Shown: piece by piece, positions 1-6,224 of the stretch | Numbering within the stretch: position 1 is the stretch's first letter | Layout of the letters: the number at the start of each line of letters is the position of its first letter | From: Saprospiraceae bacterium | Lineage (GTDB): Bacteria > Bacteroidota > Bacteroidia > Chitinophagales > Saprospiraceae | Direction: 5' to 3' | NCBI GenBank assembly: GCA_020630895.1 | Contig: JAHDII010000201.1 | Location: forward strand, 1-6,224 | Length of the DNA: 6,224 bases | Notes under the pieces: model-generated | Database searches by the model: none | What the model was told of the DNA's origin: nothing | The model's input: the letters and a program-made list of their open reading frames with translations, nothing else | Program-made: the position numbers and the translations under genes

Positions 1-616
1 TGAATATGATGCTAAAGGTTCTATTTCTAAATCTGATTTTTTAGCCAGTAAAATTTTCGCAACAGAGGCTCCTTCATATAATGCTGAAGATTATATCAAG
101 GGAAAAATAAGAGAAATAGAATTTGAAATGTGCGAGTTGAATGTAAGAGAATTTTCAAAAGTACGCAGCCGATTAAATTATGTTTTTAAAGGTGTTTTTT
201 TAAAAGCAAATTTTGATGACAAAATAAAAGGAGCCATTTATATTTTACCTGAAGAATTTCAACAATATTTAACTCGTTCTATTAAATATTTTACTAGAGA
301 AGGAGCAGAGCCTATAGAATTAAATTCAGAAGATTTTGAAAAAGCATTTATGGTTTATGCTACAAGAAATGCTTCTATTTATCGTTTGCTTTCTCCAGAA
401 ATACAAGAACTATTAGTCAATTATAGAAAAAAAGCAAATAAAGAAATTTATATTTCTTTTATTAATCATCATATTTATATTGCTATTACTGAGCCTAAAG
501 ATATGCTAGAGCCTTATATCTTTCAAACCAATGTTAATTTTGATTTAGTAAAAGAATTTTATGAAGATATTCAATTATTATTTTCTATTGTAGAAGATTT
601 TGATATACATTATTAA
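1..616 (+). CDS. DUF3137 domain-containing protein, C-terminal part (5' end outside window)
   Basis: The frame is open from base 2, so the Met at 128 is internal and not the start. About 204 residues are visible, ending at TAA 614-616. The pattern matches my knowledge of DUF3137 proteins: a segment around YIKGKIREIEFEMCEL, then the FKGVFLKANFDDKIKG block (the family's 'FkGlFf.aDF.k.f.G' signature), a following IYILPEE strand, the SEDFEKAFMVYATRNASIYRLLSPEIQELL block ('eDpeF...F.vya.d...ArylLtP'), and a C-terminal part that includes ISFINHHIYIAI. Full-length members usually carry one or two N-terminal membrane segments; none is visible here because that part is missing. The biochemical function of the family is unknown and nothing in the neighbourhood clarifies it. 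It converges on the acyl-CoA ligase gene with only 20 nt between the stop codons. I am confident of the family and of the truncation at the window edge, but not of any role. Confidence 0.85.
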   Translation, partial: EYDAKGSISKSDFLASKIFATEAPSYNAEDYIKGKIREIEFEMCELNVREFSKVRSRLNYVFKGVFLKANFDDKIKGAIYILPEEFQQYLTRSIKYFTREGAEPIELNSEDFEKAFMVYATRNASIYRLLSPEIQELLVNYRKKANKEIYISFINHHIYIAITEPKDMLEPYIFQTNVNFDLVKEFYEDIQLLFSIVEDFDIHY

Positions 617-636
617 ACCATGACTCATCCCAAATT

Positions 637-2322
637 TTAATACCAAATAATAACTTTTGGGCTTTCATACCAATCAAGATAAAAAGACTTATATTTTTCA
701 TTTAAAATATTTCTTTTTATTTTCATTGTAGGAGTTAAAATTTTATTATCAATAGTCCATGCATCTTCAATAATAATAATAGAACTTATTTTTTGATAAT
801 TGACCAATTTTTGATTGATTGTTTCTAAATCTTTTTTAAGACTATTTTTTATCTCCGTTTTTTCTGCTTTTTTTCCTATTTCTGATAAATTTACAAGAGC
901 TAAAGGTTGCGGAATTCCAGAACCTACAATGGCAATATTTTCAATATATTTATTTTTAGAAAATTGCCATTCTAAAGGAGCAGGAATAATATATTTTCCT
1001 TTAGCAGATTTAAAAGTATCTTTTATTCTACCTGTTATAGACAAATAGCCTTCATCATCAATTTGCCCTTGATCTCCTGTATGTATCCAACCATCAATAA
1101 TAACTTCTTTGGTTTTTTCTGGATCATTATAATATCCCTCCATCATCCAAGGTGTTTTCATTAAAACTTCTCCACTAATTTTATCTGTTATTAATTCTAC
1201 ATTTTTAATGGCTTTTCCTACAGTATTAGGCTTTACTTTATCTTTAGGCATTAGAGTACAACCCGCACAATTTTCTGTCATTCCATAAACTTCCTGAATG
1301 GTTAAATCAAATTGTTGATACCATTCTTTTAAATCATTTGGACAAGGAGCCGCTCCTGTTAAAACAATTCTTGCTCTACTTAAACCTATCTGATGTTTTA
1401 TTTTATTTTTAATTAGGTTTTTAACTATAGCCATTTTCAAAAGAGTATTTAATCTTTTTTGAGGTAATTTTTCTAAAATAGCAACTCTAAATTTTGTCCA
1501 TAAGCGAGGTACAGACATAAAAATTGTAGGTTGTACTTCTTGCAAATTTTTGGCAAATGTATCTAAAGACTGAGCAAAAGAAACCGTAGCTCCAGTTAAG
1601 ATACTTGCAAATTCAACAATGACTCTTTCTGCAATATGATTTAAAGGTAAATATGATAAAAAATGATGAGGCTTTCCATCAAAAATGCCTAAAGAATGAT
1701 ACATTTTTTCATTTTGCATTAATAATGCTGGAGCTTTATATTTCAACATTACTCCTTTAGGCGTTCCAGTAGTACCTGAAGTAAAAATAATAGAAAAAAG
1801 ATCTTCAAAATCCATATCAGGCTCACCCAAAATAGGATTATATTCCTTTATTAATTCATCCCATTCTATACCTCGATCTATTTTTGCATTTCCTTTATAA
1901 TGTGGATACTTAATAATTTGAACCGTTTCAGGAACACCATCTTTAGCATGTTCCCAATCGTCTAATTTTCCTACAAATAAAGCTTTGGCATGACTTAATA
2001 TTAAAACTTCTTTTAATTGTTCTGCATTCAAATTAGGATAAAAAGGAGTACTAACAAAACCTCCCATTAATAAAGCTAAATCAGAAATAAACCAGTGATA
2101 ACAATTCTTAGAATAAATACCAATATGATCTCCTTTTTTGTAGCCTAACCCTTGTAGAGCAGCACACATTTTCCGTGCTTGTAATCCTACTTCTTTCCAA
2201 GTAAATTCATACCATTTTCCATCTATAGGTTGTCTAAGAAAAACTTCATTTGCCTTTTCTTTTTCCCAATGATAAAAATAACTTAATATTGTTTTTAAAT
2301 CTGTATATAATTCTTTTGACAT
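637..2322 (-). CDS. AMP-forming long-chain fatty-acid--CoA ligase
   Basis: This 561-residue ANL-superfamily adenylating enzyme is expected to convert a long-chain fatty acid, ATP and CoA to acyl-CoA, AMP and PPi. Visible motifs are the P-loop FTSGTTGTPKG (180-190), the A5 motif YGMTE (346-350), HTGD with the ribose-binding Asp (414-417), GRIKDTFKSAKGKYI (431-445), where the 'K.s.GkyI.P' form is typical of the FAA1/COG1022 long-chain class, and the C-terminal TPTMKIKR (530-537), whose Lys534 fits the catalytic lysine of that class. The length is slightly below the roughly 590-600 usual for the class, but no domain is missing. There is no signal peptide; a cytoplasmic or membrane-peripheral location is likely. 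The ATG lies 5 nt after the stop codon of the hydroxylase gene, so the two are probably co-transcribed and may be translationally coupled; no strong Shine-Dalgarno sequence is seen. Substrate chain length, and whether it takes hydroxylated fatty acids, cannot be read from the sequence. Confidence 0.93.
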   Translation of the reverse strand: MSKELYTDLKTILSYFYHWEKEKANEVFLRQPIDGKWYEFTWKEVGLQARKMCAALQGLGYKKGDHIGIYSKNCYHWFISDLALLMGGFVSTPFYPNLNAEQLKEVLILSHAKALFVGKLDDWEHAKDGVPETVQIIKYPHYKGNAKIDRGIEWDELIKEYNPILGEPDMDFEDLFSIIFTSGTTGTPKGVMLKYKAPALLMQNEKMYHSLGIFDGKPHHFLSYLPLNHIAERVIVEFASILTGATVSFAQSLDTFAKNLQEVQPTIFMSVPRLWTKFRVAILEKLPQKRLNTLLKMAIVKNLIKNKIKHQIGLSRARIVLTGAAPCPNDLKEWYQQFDLTIQEVYGMTENCAGCTLMPKDKVKPNTVGKAIKNVELITDKISGEVLMKTPWMMEGYYNDPEKTKEVIIDGWIHTGDQGQIDDEGYLSITGRIKDTFKSAKGKYIIPAPLEWQFSKNKYIENIAIVGSGIPQPLALVNLSEIGKKAEKTEIKNSLKKDLETINQKLVNYQKISSIIIIEDAWTIDNKILTPTMKIKRNILNEKYKSFYLDWYESPKVIIWY

Positions 2323-2327
2323 GGTTT

Positions 2328-2954
2328 CTATTTCTTATTTTTAATTCGAGTTTTCATAATAATATCCCAAATTAAAGTAGTGAAAGCAAAATTTTTATCA
2401 TTGTTTTCATAATGATGCCTCATGTGGTGAATTTTTAGTTTTTGGAAAAAAGAATTTTTAAAATTATAATTATGAGAAGCATAATGTAGCCAATCATAAA
2501 ACATATAACAACTTGCCATCCCTGCCATAAAAGAATGTGCATGATGTCCTACTACCAAATAAACTAAAGCCCAGATGATCAAAAAAGCAGGAAGACTTAC
2601 TATCGGTCCAACTAACATCAATCTAGAATCATTAGGATAATCATGATGCCCGTGATGAATGGTATATAATAGTTTCTTCCAAAATTTTCCTTTAGGTTCC
2701 CAATGAAAAAAAAAGCGATGCATCATATATTCAAAGATAGTCCAAAATGCCACAGCAGATAAAAAACCTATTAATATTTTCCACCATACTATCTGAACAT
2801 AAAAAATCGATAATAAAATCATTCCTATAGTAATAGGAGTGTATAAATAAAAAGGAATATGAGGATTATAAATATAAAAACCTGGAAAAACTTTTTTTCC
2901 TATTATTTCTTCAGGCATATTTTTATTAGACAAAAATAATTTTTCTTTATTCAT
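2328..2954 (-). CDS. Membrane fatty acid hydroxylase / sterol desaturase superfamily, FA2H (Scs7)-like
   Basis: This 208-residue integral membrane di-iron enzyme has the complete histidine-box set of the fatty acid hydroxylase superfamily (PF04116): HRFFFH (H79-x4-H84), HHGHH (H100-x2-H103,H104), HYASH (H157-x3-H161) and HHMRHH (H177-x2-H180,H181). The stretch HHGHHDYPNDSRL, followed by a Pro-containing segment, and the closing HHMRHHYENN...FTTLIWD resemble eukaryotic Scs7/FA2H, which 2-hydroxylates the acyl chain of ceramide. Hydrophobic segments fall near residues 37-55, 57-76, 113-136 and 140-156, with the His boxes on flanking loops. It lacks the N-terminal cytochrome b5 domain of Scs7/FA2H, so an electron donor must come from elsewhere. 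It is the first gene of a two-gene unit with the acyl-CoA ligase. The start at 2954 is the first Met; a later Met (residue 13) is possible. Family confidence is high. The 2-hydroxylation of fatty acids or sphingolipids is inferred; a carotenoid or sterol substrate is less likely given the motif pattern. Confidence 0.9.
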   Translation of the reverse strand: MNKEKLFLSNKNMPEEIIGKKVFPGFYIYNPHIPFYLYTPITIGMILLSIFYVQIVWWKILIGFLSAVAFWTIFEYMMHRFFFHWEPKGKFWKKLLYTIHHGHHDYPNDSRLMLVGPIVSLPAFLIIWALVYLVVGHHAHSFMAGMASCYMFYDWLHYASHNYNFKNSFFQKLKIHHMRHHYENNDKNFAFTTLIWDIIMKTRIKNKK

Positions 2955-3063
2955 ATTAATTGTAGTGTTTATAATTCCTAAGATAAGATAATATTATTAA
3001 TTTTCATGTTATAAAATGAAACAGGCTTTTTGTATTATTGCATAAACATAAAATTATTATAAT
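2955..3063. promoter_or_regulatory. Divergent intergenic region with candidate Bacteroidota-type promoters
   Basis: These 109 AT-rich bases separate the divergent hydroxylase-ligase unit (minus) and acs (plus), so promoters for both must lie here or close by. I compared the region by eye with the Bacteroidota consensus TTG-N17-23-TAnnTTTG. On the minus strand, TATGTTTA (3050 to 3043) matches five of six fixed -7 bases and has a TTG at 3075-3073, a spacer of 22. That would place the -33 element inside the first codons of acs and give a leader of about 80 nt. On the plus strand, TATTATTG (3033-3040) is a one-mismatch -7 box but has no TTG at the right distance. In such AT-rich DNA, near matches are expected by chance. 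No Shine-Dalgarno-like GGAGG precedes either start codon. No clear operator palindrome beyond short AT-only ones is seen. Confidence 0.35.
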
Positions 3064-4965
3064 ATGACAGATCAATATCAAACAATAGAAGAATTTAATA
3101 AGGCTACTCAAAAAGCAATAGAAAATCCTGAAGCTTTTTGGGATAAGCAAGCCAATACTTTTACATGGAAAAAAAAGTGGAATAAAACATTAGAATGGGA
3201 GTTTAAATCTCCTAATGTGAAATGGTTTGTTGGAGGACAATTAAATATTACTGAAAATTGTTTAGATAGACATATTAAAACAAGGGGTGATCAAGTTGCA
3301 TTGCTTTGGGAAGCTAACGAAGCTAATGCTGCATCAAAGTCATTTACTTATAAAGAACTTTTAGCCGAAGTTTGTAAATGTGCTAATGCATTAAAAGGTT
3401 TAGGTATTCAAAAAGGAGATAGAGTCTGTTTTTATATGCCAATGGTTCCAGAGTTAGCTATTGCTGTATTAGCTTGTGCTAGAATAGGTGCTATCCATTC
3501 TGTTGTTTTTGCTGGTTTTTCTGCTCAGGCATTAGCGGATAGAATTAAAGATGCAGAAGCTAAAATGGTAATTTGTTCTGATTATAATAAAAGAGGAGCT
3601 AAAAATATTCCTGTAAAAAAAGTAGTAGATGAAGCCATTGCAATGGGTTGTGATAGTGTAGAAAATGTTATTGTACACCAAAATACAGGAGGCTATACTT
3701 CTATGAAAGAAAATTTAGATATTTATTGGCATGAAGTAGTAGAAGGACAAAGTACTAGTTGCGAAGCAGAAGTTATGGATTCTGAAGATATGTTATTTAT
3801 ATTATATACTTCTGGATCCACAGGAAAACCCAAAGGTGTAGTTCATACTTGTGGTGGATATATGGTATATACTTGTTTTTCATTTAAAAATGTATTTCAA
3901 TATCAAGAAGGAGATATTTATTGGTGTACTGCTGATATTGGTTGGATAACTGGTCATTCTTATATTATTTATGGACCTCTTTTAGCAGGAGCTACAACAA
4001 TGATGTTTGAGGGAGTACCTACTTATCCAGATGCAGGGCGGTTTTGGCATATTTGTGAAAAACATAAGGTCAATCAATTTTATACTGCTCCTACAGCTAT
4101 TCGTGCTTTAATGGCACAAGGAGATCAATGGGTTGAACAATATGATTTGTCACAACTAAAAGTACTTGGTACAGTAGGAGAACCTATTAATGCAGAAGCA
4201 TGGCATTGGTATAATGATAAAATAGGTAAAGGAAATGCTCCTATTGTTGATACATGGTGGCAAACAGAAACAGGAGGTATTATGATTTCAAACTTAGCAG
4301 GAGTGACTTCTGCTAAGCCTTGCTATGCTACTTTGCCTCTTCCTGGAATACAACCTTGTTTAGTTGATAAAGAAGGGAATGAAATTATAGGAAATGATGT
4401 AGAAGGATTACTTTGTGTTAAGTTTCCTTGGCCTTCTATGATTCGAACGACTTATGGAGATCACGAAAGATGTAAGAATGTATATTTTTCTGCTTTTGAA
4501 GATAAATATTTTACAGGAGATGGAGCAAGAAGAGATAACGATGGTTTATATAGAATTATTGGGCGAGTAGATGATGTTATTAATGTTTCGGGGCATAGAA
4601 TAGGTACTGCTGAAGTAGAGAATGCGATTAATCAACATAGCAATATTGTGGAATCTGCTGTAGTGGGTTATCCTCATGATATTAAAGGTCAAGGAATTTA
4701 TGCTTATGTCATTTTAAATCATCCTTCTGCTGATGAAGATGCTTTTCGTTTAGAAGTGAAAGATGTCGTTACTCGTGAAATAGGACCTATCGCAAAACCA
4801 GATATGATACAAATTGTACCTGGTTTACCTAAAACTCGTTCTGGTAAAATTATGCGAAGAATTTTAAGAAAAATTGCTAGTGGCGATACATCAAATCTAG
4901 GAGATGTTTCTACCTTATTAAATCCTGAAATTGTTGAAGCCGTAAAAAAAGGAGCTTTAGTTTAG
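3064..4965 (+). CDS. acs: Acetyl-CoA synthetase (acetate--CoA ligase, AMP-forming)
   Basis: This 633-residue protein, close to the roughly 650 usual for Acs, activates acetate with ATP and CoA through acetyl-AMP, feeding the TCA and glyoxylate pathways and lipid synthesis. Motifs read directly are the P-loop YTSGSTGKPKG (248-258), WCTADIGWITGHSY (287-300), the DTWWQTETGG block (396-405), whose Trp399 corresponds to the acetate-pocket Trp that restricts the substrate to short acids, YFTGDGARRD (482-491) with Asp486, GRVDDVINVSGHRIGTAEVE (500-519) containing the hinge and CoA-binding region, and PKTRSGKIMRR (589-599). Lys595 is the catalytic lysine that Pat-type acetyltransferases modify in other bacteria, so post-translational control is possible here. 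The start is the ATG at 3064, giving the family's normal N-terminus; no Shine-Dalgarno sequence is visible. It is monocistronic, divergent from the lipid unit, and followed by a hairpin terminator. Propionyl-CoA synthetase is unlikely because of length and the Trp pocket. Confidence 0.97.
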   Translation: MTDQYQTIEEFNKATQKAIENPEAFWDKQANTFTWKKKWNKTLEWEFKSPNVKWFVGGQLNITENCLDRHIKTRGDQVALLWEANEANAASKSFTYKELLAEVCKCANALKGLGIQKGDRVCFYMPMVPELAIAVLACARIGAIHSVVFAGFSAQALADRIKDAEAKMVICSDYNKRGAKNIPVKKVVDEAIAMGCDSVENVIVHQNTGGYTSMKENLDIYWHEVVEGQSTSCEAEVMDSEDMLFILYTSGSTGKPKGVVHTCGGYMVYTCFSFKNVFQYQEGDIYWCTADIGWITGHSYIIYGPLLAGATTMMFEGVPTYPDAGRFWHICEKHKVNQFYTAPTAIRALMAQGDQWVEQYDLSQLKVLGTVGEPINAEAWHWYNDKIGKGNAPIVDTWWQTETGGIMISNLAGVTSAKPCYATLPLPGIQPCLVDKEGNEIIGNDVEGLLCVKFPWPSMIRTTYGDHERCKNVYFSAFEDKYFTGDGARRDNDGLYRIIGRVDDVINVSGHRIGTAEVENAINQHSNIVESAVVGYPHDIKGQGIYAYVILNHPSADEDAFRLEVKDVVTREIGPIAKPDMIQIVPGLPKTRSGKIMRRILRKIASGDTSNLGDVSTLLNPEIVEAVKKGALV

Positions 4966-4991
4966 GTTTTATTTTAGTTATAAGGATAAAA

Positions 4992-5033
4992 AAATAATGG
5001 AGTATTTTCTTTTAAGAAAATACTCCATTATTT
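4992..5033. terminator. Perfect 20-bp inverted repeat, probable bidirectional terminator
   Basis: Bases 4992-5011 are the exact reverse complement of 5014-5033, with two bases (TT) between; a real hairpin would open a few more central bases. The core pairs GGAGTATTTTCTT with AAGAAAATACTCC. It sits between the convergent acs and reverse transcriptase genes, 26 nt after the acs stop and 24 nt past the RT stop. On the minus strand, the stem's 3' side continues into seven T residues (complement of 4988-4994), a classic intrinsic terminator for the RT transcript. On the plus strand the T-rich part, ATTATTT, lies inside the stem's 3' end, so termination of acs may be less efficient. A structured RNA element or small mobile repeat is an alternative, but position and form favour a terminator. 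Confidence 0.82.
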
Positions 5034-5057
5034 ATAAAAGGAAAATAATAATACTTT

Positions 5058-6224
5058 TTACCAAATGCTCCACCAATCAGAATCTTCTACATCATTTGAT
5101 TTTTTGTTTTTTTGATTTTTTATCGGTTCTTCTTTTTTAAGAATTAATTTTTTATTTTCTTCTTTTTTTATTTTTTGTAATGATTTTTTAATTTCTTTAT
5201 CATTAAATAATAAACGAATTTTATCCATATATTTTTTTCCTTTTTTAGAATCTACCATTTGAATAAAATTAGCAAATCCATAAATTGTATTCATCGGATG
5301 TCCTTGTCCCCAATTAATATTTTCTAAAGATTTATTTTTTTCAATTTGATGTAAAACAGTGCGAAAGTTTTTTAATTTTTTTCTAGGAATAGATAATTTT
5401 TCATTAACTACAATCCCCGTTACTTCTTTTTTACTTCCTTTACGCATCACATGAATTTTATCAGGATGAATGGTAAAGTTTTCATCTGCCACAATCATTT
5501 TAATTCGCCAAGCTAATTTATTATAAAGTGATTCTTCATAATCATTAGTAGAAAAAGTCATATCATCAGCATAACGAGTATATGCAAAATTTAAGTCTTC
5601 ACAATTTTTTTCTATTCTTCTATCCATACGATGACAAATAATATTTGTTAAAGCAGGACTTGTTGGAGCTCCTTGTGGTAAAAATCTTTCTCCTTTAGCT
5701 ACATAATACGTTACATCATCTAAAACTACTTCATCAATTTCAGGTTCAGAACAAATTAAAGTTAAAATAATAGCTATTTGTTCTGAATATCCCATTGCTT
5801 GAAATATTCCTTTAATTCTTTTATAGGTAATTGTAGGAAAGAAATTTTTTAAATCAATATTAATAATAACTTCTTTATTTAAATGTTGTTTTGCATTGGT
5901 TATAATTGATTTTTTAGGAATAAATCCATGTACTTTTTCATGAGGAATTATTTTATATAAAATATGTTCTAAAATCCAATGTTGTGCATTTTTTAAATTG
6001 CGCATTGGAGCAGAAATAATTCTTTGTCCTCCTGTTTTTTTAGGAATAGAAAATCTTTTATAATGAGTACTTGTAGAAACTTTTCGAGTATAAGCTAAAT
6101 ATCTAATTTTACCAATTGTTAAATTCATAGCTTCAGCTAAATCTGAAACATCATTAAAAATAGGTAAATTTAATTCTTGAAGTTTTTCAATATTATTTTT
6201 TTTATTATTTAATCCTTTAGAAAA
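5058..6224 (-). CDS. Retron-type reverse transcriptase, N-terminus outside window
   Basis: This RNA-directed DNA polymerase is expected to copy part of a structured ncRNA (msr-msd) into msDNA. Numbering from an internal Met at 6128, I see: HYKRFSIPKKTGGQR (22-36); NAKQH (78-82), the NAxxH signature of retron region X; INIDLKNFFPTI (91-100 region) with the motif A Asp92; PQGAPTSPALTN (151-162); YTRYADDMTFS (183-193) with catalytic Asp188/Asp189; and VTGIVVNEKLSIPRK (236-250), the VTG of region Y, proposed to contact the msr. These exclude group II intron and DGR RTs. The frame stays open for 32 codons upstream of that Met to the window edge, including LPIFNDVSDLAEA, which aligns with known retron RT N-termini, so the Met is not the start. 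A Lys-rich tail (about 309-345) ends in DVEDSDWWSIW. The gene is visibly more AT-rich than acs. The msr-msd, which normally lies upstream, and any effector gene are not visible. Retron subtype and target are unknown. Confidence 0.92.
   Translation of the reverse strand, partial: FSKGLNNKKNNIEKLQELNLPIFNDVSDLAEAMNLTIGKIRYLAYTRKVSTSTHYKRFSIPKKTGGQRIISAPMRNLKNAQHWILEHILYKIIPHEKVHGFIPKKSIITNAKQHLNKEVIINIDLKNFFPTITYKRIKGIFQAMGYSEQIAIILTLICSEPEIDEVVLDDVTYYVAKGERFLPQGAPTSPALTNIICHRMDRRIEKNCEDLNFAYTRYADDMTFSTNDYEESLYNKLAWRIKMIVADENFTIHPDKIHVMRKGSKKEVTGIVVNEKLSIPRKKLKNFRTVLHQIEKNKSLENINWGQGHPMNTIYGFANFIQMVDSKKGKKYMDKIRLLFNDKEIKKSLQKIKKEENKKLILKKEEPIKNQKNKKSNDVEDSDWWSIW

Noticed and set aside
128..616. 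Treating the Met at 128 as the start of a small 162-residue protein
   Set aside because: The frame is open back to base 2, and the upstream residues (for example DYIKGKIREIEFE) fit the DUF3137 pattern, so this is an internal Met.
620..628. ATGACTCAT near-palindrome between the convergent genes
   Set aside because: It is a 9-nt odd palindrome, too short and isolated to call an operator or terminator.
815..1048. 77-residue plus-strand open frame inside the acyl-CoA ligase gene
   Set aside because: It lies antisense to a well-supported conserved region (the TGRIKD...KYI segment and what follows it), has no family resemblance, and is a shadow of the real gene.
2980..3000. AT-only palindromes and GATAA repeats in the divergent gap
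   Set aside because: Such short AT-rich symmetry is expected by chance at this base composition.
4966..5057. The 20-bp hairpin as the retron msr-msd RNA
   Set aside because: The gap is too short for a typical msr-msd, lies downstream rather than upstream of the RT, and the T-tract and location fit a terminator better.
5058..6224. Group II intron maturase or diversity-generating retroelement RT
   Set aside because: The protein has the retron NAxxH and VTG signatures and a retron-like N-terminus. No maturase or HNH region follows the RT, and no intron domain V-like RNA or template repeat was seen nearby.

Overview
The window reads as a low-GC bacterial chromosome segment, most likely Bacteroidota (Cytophagales or Flavobacteriia-like). 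This assignment is an inference. It rests on strongly AT-rich codon use, no convincing Shine-Dalgarno sequences before the visible starts, a DUF3137 protein, a short fatty-acid-hydroxylase/FA2H-like protein next to an acyl-CoA ligase, and a Bacteroidota-looking acetyl-CoA synthetase. TGA is not used as a sense codon in the genes read.

Layout from left to right: (1) the 3' part of a plus-strand DUF3137 gene that enters from outside the window and stops at 616. (2) A minus-strand two-gene unit transcribed from about 2954 to 637: a four-histidine-box membrane fatty acid hydroxylase, then, after 5 nt, an AMP-forming long-chain acyl-CoA ligase. (3) A 109-nt AT-rich divergent intergenic region. (4) A plus-strand acetyl-CoA synthetase (acs) with all catalytic motifs. 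(5) A 92-nt gap between convergent genes containing a perfect 20-bp inverted repeat, probably a bidirectional terminator. (6) A minus-strand retron-type reverse transcriptase whose reading frame is still open at the right edge, so its true N-terminus and any msr-msd RNA lie beyond base 6224.

The central genes concern acyl activation and lipid chemistry: one enzyme activates acetate, one activates long-chain fatty acids, and the hydroxylase probably makes 2-hydroxy acyl chains of the kind found in Bacteroidota sphingolipids and related lipids. The RT is a separate, more AT-rich accessory module. Its NAxxH, YADD and VTG signatures place it among retron RTs, which usually act in anti-phage defence together with a structured ncRNA and an effector. 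It is the most interesting element here, but its RNA and partner genes cannot be seen in this window. Its Lys-rich tail ending in DWWSIW is an unusual feature worth following.
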